Assembly (NCBI GenBank): GCA_900542495.1
Contig: UQNW01000001.1
Span: 124,001 to 188,000, forward strand
Reading direction: 5' to 3'
Length of the DNA stretch: 64,000 nt
Source of the DNA: an uncultured Roseburia sp.
Lineage (GTDB): Bacteria; Bacillota; Clostridia; Lachnospirales; Lachnospiraceae
The first letter of the stretch is position 1; every line of letters begins with the position of its first letter. The position numbers and the translations under genes are program-made. Shown here piece by piece: positions 25,952 through 35,117 of the stretch. The notes under the pieces were generated by a model. That model was not told the origin of the DNA, did no database searches, and saw only the letters and a program-made list of their open reading frames with translations.

Positions 25952-26932
25952 ATGGCATTAAATAATTCGCAGTATGACGAAATTTTCCGTTCATACGATG
26001 CAAAACAGTTAAAAGCACAACATGCGTTAGAAGAACGCACCAAAGCAGCCTATGAACGTTCCCCGGAACTGAAGGCTCTTGACGCCTCCATTGCCGAGAT
26101 TTCCGTGGCTTCTGCGAGACGTCTCTTAGACGGTGATAATTCTGCGCTCACGGAGTTAAAAGCCAGACTGAAAGAACTGCGCACCCGGAAGAAAGCTCTG
26201 ATGAAAGAACTCTCTCTCCCGGAAAATTATTTTGAGCCGGTCTATGAATGTCCGGACTGCAAAGACACCGGATATATTGACGGCATGCCTTGCCACTGCT
26301 TCAAACAGCAGGCAATCGATCTGATCTATACCCAGTCCAACATCAAGGACATTCTCGCAAAAGAGAATTTCAGCACCCTGTCACTGGAATATTATTCAGA
26401 TACGGCTGTCAACCCGGCAACCGGACTTACCTCGCTTGCAACTGCGAAAGCTGCTGTTGCAAAGTGCCATGAATTTGTGGATCAGTTTGATTCCACTTTT
26501 GCTAATCTGTATTTTTTTGGAGATACTGGAATTGGTAAGACTTTTCTATCAAACTGCATTGCAAAAGAGTTATTAGATTCAGGACATTCCGTAATCTACT
26601 TTACGGCGTTCCAATTATTTGATATATTAAGCAAAGGTGTGTTTGAAAAAGACGCCGATGCGATCGCCACACACCAGAATATTTTTGACTGCGATCTGCT
26701 GATCATTGATGATCTCGGTACTGAGCTTTCGAACTCGTTTACCACATCGCAGTTGTTTCTGTGTTTAAATGAACGTATCCTCAGACAGAAGTCCACGATT
26801 ATTTCCACCAATCTGAACATGAATCAGGTTGCGGATATTTACTCGGAACGTGTTCTTTCCAGGATATCGAACAGCTATACCATCATCAAATTATTCGGTG
26901 ATGATATCCGCTTGAAAAAACGTATTCACTAG
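25952..26932 (+). CDS. DnaC/DnaI-like helicase loader ATPase
   Basis: This 326-residue protein has an N-terminal helical region and a Cys cluster, CPDCKDTGYIDGMPCHC (about residues 96-112), probably binding zinc. The AAA+ ATPase domain carries Walker A GDTGIGKTFLSNCIA, Walker B LLIIDDLGTE, sensor-type STNLNMNQ and the Arg finger region SERVLSRISNSY. This is the DnaC/DnaI layout; the protein loads the DnaB helicase onto single strands. The ATG follows AGGGAGA. Together with the DnaD-like protein it forms a two-gene loader operon. An IstB-type transposition helper is the alternative, but no istA-like gene is near and the zinc cluster favours the chromosomal loader. Confidence 0.9.
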   Translation: MALNNSQYDEIFRSYDAKQLKAQHALEERTKAAYERSPELKALDASIAEISVASARRLLDGDNSALTELKARLKELRTRKKALMKELSLPENYFEPVYECPDCKDTGYIDGMPCHCFKQQAIDLIYTQSNIKDILAKENFSTLSLEYYSDTAVNPATGLTSLATAKAAVAKCHEFVDQFDSTFANLYFFGDTGIGKTFLSNCIAKELLDSGHSVIYFTAFQLFDILSKGVFEKDADAIATHQNIFDCDLLIIDDLGTELSNSFTTSQLFLCLNERILRQKSTIISTNLNMNQVADIYSERVLSRISNSYTIIKLFGDDIRLKKRIH

Positions 26933-27009
26933 ATGCACTAAATATCCCCTTATTTACCATCTATTGAAATAAATTGTTAATGTTTAATTTTTATGGAGGA
27001 AAACCACTC

Positions 27010-28188
27010 ATGCCAAACGATGAAAGAATTCTAGAAACCATGCCAGACGGCGCACTCGGCTTAATCCCCTTAAAGAGCTGCGAAGAATTAGGCGCCAAAG
27101 TTGACCAGTACTTAGTAGGCTGGAGAGAAAAAAGAGAACACGCACACCAGAATGAAGCTGCATTCAAAGGTTATCACCGCGACTCTTACATCATCTCCAC
27201 ATCTGTACCACGTTTTGGAACAGGTGAAGCAAAAGGTGTGATCAAAGAATCTGTACGTGGATATGATCTTTATCTCATGGTAGACGTTACCAATTACAGC
27301 CTTACTTACTCTGTATCCGGCCACGAAAACCATATGTCACCAGACGATCATTACGCTGATTTAAAACGTATTATTGCTGCCGTTGGCGGTAAAGCAAGAC
27401 GTATCACAGCGATCATTCCTTTCTTATATGAAAGCCGTCAGCACAAACGTACTGCACGTGAATCCTTAGACTGCGCACTTGCATTGCAGGAACTGACTGC
27501 TATGGGTGTTGACAATATCATCACTTTCGATGCACACGATCCTCGTGTACAGAACGCCATTCCTTTGAAAGGATTTGAGACTGTTCAGCCAGCTTACCAG
27601 TTCATCAAAGGTATCTTAAAGAACTGTGATGACTTAAAAATCGACAATGACCACTTAATGATCATCTCCCCGGATGAAGGTGGTACCAACCGTGCTGTTT
27701 ACCTTGCAAACGTGCTCGGTGTTGATATGGGTATGTTCTACAAACGTCGTGATTACAGCAAGATCGTTGACGGACGTAATCCGATCGTTGCACATGAATT
27801 CTTAGGAACTTCTGTAGAAGGCAAAGACGTGATCATTATCGACGATATGATCTCTTCCGGAGAAAGTATGATCGACGTTGCTACCGAATTAAAGAAGAGA
27901 AAAGCAAACCGTATCTTCGTAGTAGCTACTTTCGGTCTCTTCACAAATGGTCTTGAGCGTTTTGATAAGGCAGTAGAGGACGATATCATCTACAAAGTAG
28001 TTACCACAAACCTTACTTACCAGACACCGGAACTTCTTTCCAGACCATACTACATCAACTGTGATATGAGTAAATACATCGCTTACATCATTGATACTTT
28101 AAATCATGATTCCTCCATCAGCGATCTGTTAAACCCATATGACAGAATCCAGAAACTGGTATCTAAATACAAAGAAGAACACAAATAA
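27010..28188 (+). CDS. prs: Ribose-phosphate pyrophosphokinase (divergent clostridial type)
   Basis: Prs makes PRPP from ribose-5-phosphate and ATP for nucleotide, histidine and tryptophan synthesis. The 392-residue protein is longer than the classical 315-residue enzyme and has an N-terminal extension. The core is clear: ITAIIPFLYESRQHKRTARESLD, FDAHDPRVQNAIP, the PP loop ISPDEGGTNRA, and the PRPP-binding DVIIIDDMISSGESM. I chose ATG 27010 (MPNDERIL), preceded by GGAGGA 9 nt away; an in-frame ATG 36 bp upstream has no such site. It has its own terminator. trpD elsewhere in the window consumes its product. Confidence 0.93.
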   Translation: MPNDERILETMPDGALGLIPLKSCEELGAKVDQYLVGWREKREHAHQNEAAFKGYHRDSYIISTSVPRFGTGEAKGVIKESVRGYDLYLMVDVTNYSLTYSVSGHENHMSPDDHYADLKRIIAAVGGKARRITAIIPFLYESRQHKRTARESLDCALALQELTAMGVDNIITFDAHDPRVQNAIPLKGFETVQPAYQFIKGILKNCDDLKIDNDHLMIISPDEGGTNRAVYLANVLGVDMGMFYKRRDYSKIVDGRNPIVAHEFLGTSVEGKDVIIIDDMISSGESMIDVATELKKRKANRIFVVATFGLFTNGLERFDKAVEDDIIYKVVTTNLTYQTPELLSRPYYINCDMSKYIAYIIDTLNHDSSISDLLNPYDRIQKLVSKYKEEHK

Positions 28189-28232
28189 GAGACGTATGCT
28201 CTTCAAAATTTGATTCTCATGAATCTAAGCGC

Positions 28233-28271
28233 AAAAAAGGAATTGCCACAACGTGTGGCAATTCCTTTTTT
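28233..28271. terminator. Bidirectional terminator between prs and the DUF6465 gene
   Basis: An 18-bp perfect palindromic stem, AAAAAAGGAATTGCCACA and its complement, with a 3-nt loop. It has T-runs in both directions and serves the convergent genes on either side. Confidence 0.93.
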
Positions 28272-28295
28272 GTATCTTGATTCAATTCTTATGTA

Positions 28296-28799
28296 TTAAA
28301 ATAAGTTCACTCTTCCAGCATGTTTCTGGTTGATCACATAATAAGCTGCATATTCTTCCGGTTTTAAATATACCTGAATGCTCTTGATAGAAGATGCTCT
28401 GTGACCTTCTGCCTCAAACTGTTTCTTTGCTTTCTCGATCACTTCTGTAACAACTGCTTCCTGTCCCTGGAACTGGATATAAACTTCCGGTTTCAGTTCC
28501 TCTTTCTTAGGAGCTGCTTTTTTAGCTGCTGCTTTCTTTGCTACAGTCTTTGTAGCTGCCTCTACTTTCTCTGCTGCCTTTTTGGCTACTGTCTTTGTAG
28601 CTGCTTCTACTTTTTCCGCTGCCTTTGTCTCTGCTGCTTTCTTCTCAACTTCTTTGACAGCCTCTTTTACTGCTGCTTTTGTCTCAGCCGCGGTTTCCTT
28701 TACAGGCTCTTTTACTGCTGTCTCTTTTACAGTGCTCTTAGATGCTTCTTTTGCTGTTGTTTTTACTACTGGTTTTGCTGCTGTTGTCTTCTTTTCCAT
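28296..28799 (-). CDS. DUF6465-type protein with histone H1-like N-terminus
   Basis: The first 100 of 167 residues are Lys/Ala/Glu/Thr-rich with short repeats (VEAATKTVAKKAAEK twice, AAAKKAAPKK), resembling histone H1 tails. The last 65 residues form a compact domain, PEVYIQFQGQEAVVTEVIEKA to IKSIQVYLKPEEYAAYYVINQ, which I recognise as the DUF6465 family of Clostridia. Function is unknown. The basic repeat suggests nucleic-acid or polyanion binding (inference). A GGAGG site precedes the ATG. The HPr-like gene lies 26 bp upstream on the same strand, so they may be co-transcribed. Confidence 0.82.
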   Translation of the reverse strand: MEKKTTAAKPVVKTTAKEASKSTVKETAVKEPVKETAAETKAAVKEAVKEVEKKAAETKAAEKVEAATKTVAKKAAEKVEAATKTVAKKAAAKKAAPKKEELKPEVYIQFQGQEAVVTEVIEKAKKQFEAEGHRASSIKSIQVYLKPEEYAAYYVINQKHAGRVNLF

Positions 28800-28825
28800 A
28801 AATTGGTTCCTCCTTCAGACAAAAA

Positions 28826-29080
28826 CTACTCACAAACTAAAAACTTTTCCATTGCTACTAATGCTTCCTGCTCATCATCACCGTTTGCCTCGATATTCAC
28901 TGTCATTCCCTTGGATGGATTGAATGCCATAATTCCCATAATACTCTTGGCATTGATTCTGCGATTATCACTTTCTAAAATAATCTCACTATCAAAACGA
29001 CAAGCGACCTGAACTAATTCAGCAATTGGGTTATTATGCTCTTCTGAAACATTGGATACAACTATCTCTTTTTTGCTCAT
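28826..29080 (-). CDS. HPr-like phosphocarrier-fold protein with altered active site
   Basis: The 84-residue protein has the HPr fold signature, including NAKSIMGIMAF around the regulatory Ser46 position and the C-terminal ANGDDEQEALVAMEKFL. The catalytic loop is unusual: EEHNNPIAELVQ in place of the normal GIHARPAALLV. The His is aligned but the invariant Arg next to it is Asn. It may still carry phosphate, act only through Ser, or bind a partner like Crh. I use the ATG at 29078-29080 (MSKKEIV) with GAGGAAG upstream; a GTG seven codons earlier is possible. No PTS enzyme genes are near. Confidence 0.8.
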   Translation of the reverse strand: MSKKEIVVSNVSEEHNNPIAELVQVACRFDSEIILESDNRRINAKSIMGIMAFNPSKGMTVNIEANGDDEQEALVAMEKFLVCE

Positions 29081-29209
29081 GCCATTCACTTCCTCTTTCA
29101 CAGTACTTCGATATCTGCTTTTCCCTTTACAGATACATCAACTTTTTCATACTCTTCAAAATATATACTATTACCCTTGAATTTGCAAGGCGTCCTATGG
29201 AAAACTGTT

Positions 29210-29238
29210 AAAGTTCCACGAAGGAACCGTGGAACTTT
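29210..29238 (-). terminator. Hairpin after the C39-like gene
   Basis: An 11-bp perfect stem AAAGTTCCACG/CGTGGAACTTT with a 7-nt loop lies 40 bp past the stop of the long membrane protein. The T-tract after it is poor, so it is a moderate terminator candidate. Confidence 0.55.
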
Positions 29239-29278
29239 CAGAAATTTTATGCACTTTTCTGTTGTTTTATCCGTTTTT

Positions 29279-31804
29279 TTATTTCTGGTAGGTGAAGAAA
29301 ATATTTCCCGCATTGAAAAACATCTCATTTGCATCGGTGATCGTCCGCTTATAAGTAGTTCCGATCGTCGGATCATAAAGTGTGATGTTGTTCGCATCAT
29401 AACCAACAACAAGAACCGCATCATTGCTTCCTGTCATTGCAAATACCGGATAACCATTGCTCACATAATAAAGGATCTCATCTACCGTACAGCCGGTCAG
29501 ATCTAAAACGGCTGCATCCTTTAAGGTATTAATAAGGATCTGTTTCGGTGTCTCGCCCTGTGAGATCAGCGCACTGACGCTGATGTTGATTCCCTCTTTT
29601 TCCAAAATCGCATTCACGCACTGGGCAATGCTTCCTGCCCCGCTGTCCTCCTCGCCGACTGTGATATCATTAAACGCTGTCTGAGCGGTCTTTCTGGAGC
29701 GTTTCCATACATATTGCTGATTGTCATTGATCACAACGCCCATCTGGCTGTTTGCTGTAATGATCGCCTCAGAGACACTGTCTGTTGTGAGTACGACATC
29801 CCCCTTCACATAAACATAGTAACGATTACTGTCTGTTTCTTCTTTTAAGGCTACTTCACGTTTCTGCTCTAAGATTGTCTCTTTTGGTGTCAGGATCTTC
29901 GGCGATTTTTTCTTCGCCTCCTCCTGCAATGTGATCAGGATCTGTGTCTCTTTCTCATCCGTATTGCTCGTTGCAATATCCACCACTTTTAAACTGTCAC
30001 CCTCACGGTTCATGATCATATCCTGATCTGCGTCCACATAGGCAGTTCCGTTATTCTGGATACGGTTTAAGTACATGGTATAGCCGTTTATCGTAATGCT
30101 CTGCACGTAGTAACCCGGTTTTTCATATGTTTTCAGAATCTCCTGATCCTCCGAGGACGTATCCATGATTTTCACCTGATACATCGGGAATATGGTATTA
30201 CCCGCAGCATCTATCACAACATCGGATGACTTTGCCACACCATAAACAAAATCTTCCTGCATAAAGCCTAATGGCTTTACATAATCAGAAGCGCTCTCTG
30301 TCACATCCGTTACTTTTTCCGTGACAAAATCAATGATGTGGATCGTATCACTTCCACGGACAGCGGAAGGATCTACCCACGCTAAGAAGCGGTTGGATTC
30401 GGAGATTGCCACTGCCTCATCCGAAAGTCCCTCCACCAGCACTTTGGTGTCAAGGGAATTAAGATCTATCCCATAGACATTTCCGTCTACCATGATGTAA
30501 AATGCACCGCTCTCCGTCACATACATTAACTGTCCCAGTTCTGATTTCATCACTTCGTAGGACTGGCTGGACGGAATGAACACCTGCTCCTCGTTGGTGT
30601 TGGCAAGGCTGTCATAATGATATACCGCAATTCCGACTGTACCCTCATGGATTCCACGGTTCATATATCCATATACGATATAGTCAATGCTTCCTGCCTC
30701 GTCAATATTCACGATCTTAATGTCGTGTTCCCCATAATTTTCACGGTCATCCACACCTTCATAGCCGCGGAAGCTGAAAACTTTTGCAAGCGTATTTGCC
30801 TCCTGATTGTAACTCCAGAGTTCTCCCTCCTGCACAAAGGCAACCACTTTTCCAGATTCATTCGTCTGATATTCCACCTCTTTTGAGCGGATTCCAAGCT
30901 GGATATTATTTCCGGAAATGCTGTCGTTCTCTCCGCGGAAAATCTCTTCCATTGTTCGTTCAAAATTCAGCAGATACATTCTCGTATTGGTATAGCGCAC
31001 TCTGTAATATTCTTCTACGTTATAGTATTCGCTCTGACCATTCTGCCCTACCCGTGTCACAACATAATCTAAAACAATGACATTGTAAGTAGACGTAATT
31101 TCCTTGATAGACGGCACCGGCGTTGTCAGCCTTGTACCATGAAATTCAGCCCAGCTGATCTGATTCAGTGAATTATTGAGTGTTACATACTGCAGGGTTG
31201 TGTTGTCCCCGGTTGTTTTTTCCATATAAGTGCTGAGTGTTCCCACCTTTTCACTGTCAAATGTAGTATCATTAAACTGCTTTACGAAATCAATACACTC
31301 GGAAACATAGCAGTTCTGCGGTTCAATGATACGTGTGTAGTAGTAGATCATGCGGTCTCCACTCTCTAACTGGATCACCAGCAGATACTCTTCGTCCTTC
31401 TCTAACAGATTCTGGATTGGAAGCTGCATGGAGATCATGCCTTTATTTTCCGTATAAGAAGTAACATCCGCGTTTGCGATCAGTCTTTCTGCATCCAGAC
31501 TGCGGATCTCATAAGAGATTTTATCCACTGCGGTCTGATAGGTCTGCACTGTGACCGGAAGCAGACGGTCTTCCCCGATCGGCGTGATCGTATCACGCAT
31601 GGAAGCTGCATCCATTTTCTCCGTGTATCCGTAGAGTTCGTTGATCGCTGTTTTTCCATCATAGAGGGTAAGAACCGGCAGCGTTGCCTCCGACATCTCT
31701 GTGGTCAGGTCTTCGTTGGTCTGATTTGTCATAAAACTGAATATTATCACTGCCAGAATAAAAATAACCGGCAGAACAATTGCTTTTATCGTACTTTTCT
31801 GCAC
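29279..31804 (-). CDS. Membrane-anchored protein with degenerate C39-like peptidase domain
   Basis: The 841-residue protein has a single N-terminal membrane helix (about 8-24) and a large extracellular region. The middle (about 310-560) looks like beta-propeller or strand repeats (ELWSYNQEANTLAKVF, GAFYIMVDGNVYGIDL). The last 120 residues resemble a papain-like C39-type domain with a conserved Cys (GSIAQCVNAIL) and LYDPTIG. The His position in the MTGSNDAVLVVGYD strand is Asp, so proteolysis is doubtful. The start is GTG behind GGAGGATCATA. It is the last gene before a hairpin, downstream of the proline-rich and GH31 genes. The role is unknown. Confidence 0.72.
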   Translation of the reverse strand: MQKSTIKAIVLPVIFILAVIIFSFMTNQTNEDLTTEMSEATLPVLTLYDGKTAINELYGYTEKMDAASMRDTITPIGEDRLLPVTVQTYQTAVDKISYEIRSLDAERLIANADVTSYTENKGMISMQLPIQNLLEKDEEYLLVIQLESGDRMIYYYTRIIEPQNCYVSECIDFVKQFNDTTFDSEKVGTLSTYMEKTTGDNTTLQYVTLNNSLNQISWAEFHGTRLTTPVPSIKEITSTYNVIVLDYVVTRVGQNGQSEYYNVEEYYRVRYTNTRMYLLNFERTMEEIFRGENDSISGNNIQLGIRSKEVEYQTNESGKVVAFVQEGELWSYNQEANTLAKVFSFRGYEGVDDRENYGEHDIKIVNIDEAGSIDYIVYGYMNRGIHEGTVGIAVYHYDSLANTNEEQVFIPSSQSYEVMKSELGQLMYVTESGAFYIMVDGNVYGIDLNSLDTKVLVEGLSDEAVAISESNRFLAWVDPSAVRGSDTIHIIDFVTEKVTDVTESASDYVKPLGFMQEDFVYGVAKSSDVVIDAAGNTIFPMYQVKIMDTSSEDQEILKTYEKPGYYVQSITINGYTMYLNRIQNNGTAYVDADQDMIMNREGDSLKVVDIATSNTDEKETQILITLQEEAKKKSPKILTPKETILEQKREVALKEETDSNRYYVYVKGDVVLTTDSVSEAIITANSQMGVVINDNQQYVWKRSRKTAQTAFNDITVGEEDSGAGSIAQCVNAILEKEGINISVSALISQGETPKQILINTLKDAAVLDLTGCTVDEILYYVSNGYPVFAMTGSNDAVLVVGYDANNITLYDPTIGTTYKRTITDANEMFFNAGNIFFTYQK

Positions 31805-31924
31805 TATGATCCTCCAAATTTCCTATAAAACTGTTCGAATATTGCATCGTAATTTTCCATAAATTGAAAATAGCTACCGCCAAAACGGCGATAGCTATAT
31901 TGTATGCAGTTTTTTCGTTTTTGT

Positions 31925-32443
31925 CTACCACCATCTTCTGCATCTGCGGTGGCGGCATCTCCTTCGATACATTTCATTATTTAACATTACCCCGATCAGG
32001 CTCCGCCACGGATCATTCGGTCCTGGCGGGGAAGGTGGCGGCATACTTCCCGGTCTGCCCGGCGGCGGTGGTGGCATGCTTCCTGGTCTGCCCGGCGGCG
32101 GTGGTGGTGGATTGCTGCCTCCCCAGAATTCTTCTGCCGTAACGGTATCCGTTCCATTTTTCACGGTCTGGTAAATCCGCTCTGTCACCTGCTCAAGCAT
32201 CAGCCGGTCCGGATACTCGTCAAACATGAGGCTTCCCTCATATTCCATCTTATCGCACTCATCTTCAATGACTTCCATAATACGTGCAACATCCCTCGGA
32301 TACAGCTCTTTCATCCGGTCCATATCCTTTTCATACTCCATTTCTGTCAGATACAGATTCTGCATCGGATAGCTCATATAAAAAGGCACTTTCGGAGTGT
32401 CAAACTGCTGCATGCGGAAAAACGGTTCCTCTCTATAGTCCAC
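31925..32443 (-). CDS. Proline-rich protein with PPPPPGRPGSM repeats
   Basis: I do not recognise an established family for this 172-residue protein. The first 110 residues are acidic and helical (EYEKDMDRMKELYPRDVARIM, MFDEYPDRLMLEQVTERIY). A proline/glycine tract with two copies of PPPPPGRPGSM and a partial third follows. The end is highly basic and Arg/Cys-rich (MYRRRCRHRRCRRWW). No signal peptide or membrane helix is visible. The composition recalls spore-surface proteins, but that is speculation. The start is GTG with AAGGAG. Repeat length at DNA level may vary between strains. Confidence 0.7.
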   Translation of the reverse strand: MDYREEPFFRMQQFDTPKVPFYMSYPMQNLYLTEMEYEKDMDRMKELYPRDVARIMEVIEDECDKMEYEGSLMFDEYPDRLMLEQVTERIYQTVKNGTDTVTAEEFWGGSNPPPPPPGRPGSMPPPPPGRPGSMPPPSPPGPNDPWRSLIGVMLNNEMYRRRCRHRRCRRWW

Positions 32444-32514
32444 GCGATACTCCTTATTTCCATCACATCACTATAAGATATGCCATATTTTTTCCATGGT
32501 TCCTGCGCGCTTTT

Positions 32515-34767
32515 CTATTTTCCGATAAAAATGTATTCAATATTCTTATAAGGCTTGTCATATCCTTCCTGCTGCATTGTCATTGTGACGTCGTCATTCT
32601 GCTGTTTTGTGAATACATATTCATTATAAGCACCCTTCCGGTATGCAAAATCGCTTCCGTTATCCTGATAATGAACATAGCTGCCCTCACCCGGAAATAC
32701 AAGCATTTTTAAAGTGTCATACGGTTTTTCACCAACATATTGCATCACTTCATAAGTCGGGATCATACTTCCCTCTTTTGCAAACATCGGACAGGTATCT
32801 AACGGTGCATCCACAAGATAATACTGTTTTCCCTCATAGCGTTTTCCGGTGTTGAAGTCATACCAGACACCTTCCGGCAGGTAGACCATTTTTTTCGTCT
32901 GTCCCTGCTCTAACACCGGTGCGACAAGCAGATTCTCGCCGACTAAAAATTCATCGTTTAAGTTCCATGTATGCTCGTCCAATCCATAGTGAAGTACAAG
33001 CGGACGCATTACAGGAAGTCCTGTTTTTTCACACTGTGCAAACAGATCATACAGATACGGAAGCAGGCGGTAACGCAGTTCGACAAATTTCCGGTAAATG
33101 CGCACGGTTTCCTCTCCAAACTGCCACGGTTCCTGATAAATGCTTCCATTCGAGGAATGATTCCGGAACAATGGGGAAAATGCCCCCACTTCTACCCAGC
33201 GGCATAAAAGTTCTGCGGTACAGTCCGCTCCAAATCCGCCGACATCCGTTCCTGCAAATGCCAGACCGCTCAAGCCAAGGTTACACAACTGTGGCACTGC
33301 CATTTGAAGATGTGACCATAAGCTCTGGTTGTCTCCGGTCCAGACTGTTGTATACTTCTGGCTTCCTGCATAGCATGCGCGGGTGATCACAAACGGTCTT
33401 TTTCCGGTCTGCTCCTTCAATCCTTCATAGGTTGCCTTCGACATCAGATGTCCGTACACGTTATGCATGGCAGCATGTGTCGATTTCCGGTCTTCATCTG
33501 TGAATACCACATCCGGTGGCAGTTCTCCATGGAAACTTGCCGGCTCGTTCATATCATTCCACACACCAGCCACTCCAATGTCTGTCAAAAACTTCTGGTT
33601 TTCTGCCCACCATTTGCGCACTCTCGGATTTCCAAAATCAGGGTATACAGAATCTCCCGGCCATACAGCATTCACATAGACTTCCCCTTCCGGTGTCTTT
33701 GCAAAATAATCTCCGGCAATTCCCTCATCGTATTTCTCATAACCAGGATCTAATTTCACACCCGGATCGATAATGCAGACTGCCTTGAATCCCTCATCTG
33801 CCAGCTCCTGAATGGTTCCTGCCGGATCGCCGTAATCTTTCTCATTCCATGTAAAGACACGGTAGCCATCCATATAGTCAATATCAAAATGCATCGTATC
33901 GCATGGGATATCAAGTTCTCTGTATTTACCTGCTACTTTTTTAATGCAGTCTGCGGAATCATATCCCCAACGGGACTGATGATAACCGAGTGTCCACAGC
34001 TGCGGAAGCGGAGTCCTTCCGGTCAGGTAAGTATATCCACTTACAATATCCGGCATCGCATCTCCTGCGATAAAATAATAGTCAAGATTTCCGGCATCCG
34101 CACCATAGTAGTAGTATGCCTCATTTTCTTTTCCAAGGTTTACATAAGATTTGTATGTATTGTCAAAGAAAATACCGTAAACACTGTCCTGCTTCAATGT
34201 GATCAGAAACGGAATCGACTTGTACAGTGCGCGGTAAGCGTCTGTATGCGCCTGCGGGATATCGGAATTCCAATTTTCATACTCATAATCGCGCTTGTTT
34301 AAAAATCCGGTCTTATCTCCAAGTCCATAGAACTTCTCGTCGCCGTCCATTTTCTTCACAGTCTGCACCGGGTAGCTGCCGCTTGCACCAGCGGAAACAT
34401 CATGTCCTTCTGCCTTTAACACTTCTAATGATTTTTCACTTAACAGTGGTCTTAAAATGCGCCCACTACGGTAATCCTCACAAATACTCTTTCCATTCCG
34501 GTAAAAGTCCACATAAAATCCGTCATAAACTCTCGCTTCCAACTGTTTTGTTGCAACTGAAACATAACTGCCGCAGTCTTTTACCTCAAAATCTGTCCGG
34601 ACCGCCTTCTCCCCTTCGATTGCCTTGGAGCGGTGTCCTTTTGTCTCATAAGGAACAAAGACATTCATAATACTTTCAGTAATGACTTCTACATAAGCTT
34701 CCCCTTTTTCAAAGAAAAAATGGATTTTATTTTCCTCTTCCTGATAACTCAAACGTTTTCCTAACAT
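32515..34767 (-). CDS. GH31 family alpha-glucosidase
   Basis: The 750-residue protein is a family 31 glycoside hydrolase releasing alpha-linked glucose (or a related sugar) from oligosaccharides by a retaining mechanism. The nucleophile is Asp405 in GVWNDMNEPASF and the probable acid/base is Asp479 in TTVWTGDNQS. HFDIDYMDGYRVFTW and GTDVGGFGADC are further family blocks. There is an N-terminal beta-sandwich and C-terminal beta domains. There is no signal peptide, so it works in the cytoplasm on imported oligosaccharides. The ATG follows AAGGAGAAAGGA. Exact linkage specificity cannot be read from sequence alone. Confidence 0.93.
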   Translation of the reverse strand: MLGKRLSYQEEENKIHFFFEKGEAYVEVITESIMNVFVPYETKGHRSKAIEGEKAVRTDFEVKDCGSYVSVATKQLEARVYDGFYVDFYRNGKSICEDYRSGRILRPLLSEKSLEVLKAEGHDVSAGASGSYPVQTVKKMDGDEKFYGLGDKTGFLNKRDYEYENWNSDIPQAHTDAYRALYKSIPFLITLKQDSVYGIFFDNTYKSYVNLGKENEAYYYYGADAGNLDYYFIAGDAMPDIVSGYTYLTGRTPLPQLWTLGYHQSRWGYDSADCIKKVAGKYRELDIPCDTMHFDIDYMDGYRVFTWNEKDYGDPAGTIQELADEGFKAVCIIDPGVKLDPGYEKYDEGIAGDYFAKTPEGEVYVNAVWPGDSVYPDFGNPRVRKWWAENQKFLTDIGVAGVWNDMNEPASFHGELPPDVVFTDEDRKSTHAAMHNVYGHLMSKATYEGLKEQTGKRPFVITRACYAGSQKYTTVWTGDNQSLWSHLQMAVPQLCNLGLSGLAFAGTDVGGFGADCTAELLCRWVEVGAFSPLFRNHSSNGSIYQEPWQFGEETVRIYRKFVELRYRLLPYLYDLFAQCEKTGLPVMRPLVLHYGLDEHTWNLNDEFLVGENLLVAPVLEQGQTKKMVYLPEGVWYDFNTGKRYEGKQYYLVDAPLDTCPMFAKEGSMIPTYEVMQYVGEKPYDTLKMLVFPGEGSYVHYQDNGSDFAYRKGAYNEYVFTKQQNDDVTMTMQQEGYDKPYKNIEYIFIGK

Positions 34768-34852
34768 GTCGTTTCCTTTCTCCTTATTGCGGATTTTCGT
34801 ATTTTTTCGTAAGGATATTTTAACATGCGCATTTATATTTTTCCATATTTAT

Positions 34853-35089
34853 TTACTGGTTTCTTGCCATGTCCTGCAGCTCGCGCATCAGTTCTAAATC
34901 AGACTGCTGGATCTTCATGTTGGTCGTCATTGGTTCCTCGCCCGGTCTGGTGAGTGTGATCTCAATGACCGTTCCCTCCTCCATTTCTCTGGAGAAAACT
35001 GCATTCAAAAATGCCACAAACTTCGGATGATTTGCAGTAAATTTGTTCTTTGCATTCATAATCTTCATAATAGTTGCTGGATTCATCAT
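34853..35089 (-). CDS. Small conserved-looking protein, function unknown
   Basis: A 78-residue protein begins MMNPATIMKIMNAKNKF and ends LELMRELQDMARNQ. A helical, Lys-rich start is followed by two or three predicted strands (GTVIEITLTRPGEEPMTTNMKI) and an acidic helix. It has no signal peptide or membrane segment. An AAGGA site precedes the double ATG. It lies 28 bp after corA and 85 bp before the GH31 gene on the same strand, so it belongs to that transcript. I recognise no family. Confidence 0.7.
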   Translation of the reverse strand: MMNPATIMKIMNAKNKFTANHPKFVAFLNAVFSREMEEGTVIEITLTRPGEEPMTTNMKIQQSDLELMRELQDMARNQ

Positions 35090-35117
35090 AATCTTTCGTC
35101 CTTCTCTTTCCAGATGC

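Noticed and set aside
28401..29012. 203-codon plus-strand frame rich in Cys and Phe
   Set aside because: It is the antisense of the Lys/Ala-rich DUF6465 gene and the HPr-like gene; the composition is an artefact of their codons.
29098..29424. 108-codon minus-strand frame after the C39-like gene
   Set aside because: It overlaps the end of the 841-residue gene in another frame, crosses a terminator-like hairpin and has unlikely composition.
32919..33386. 155-codon plus-strand frame
   Set aside because: Antisense to the GH31 gene, with no start signal and no recognisable domain.
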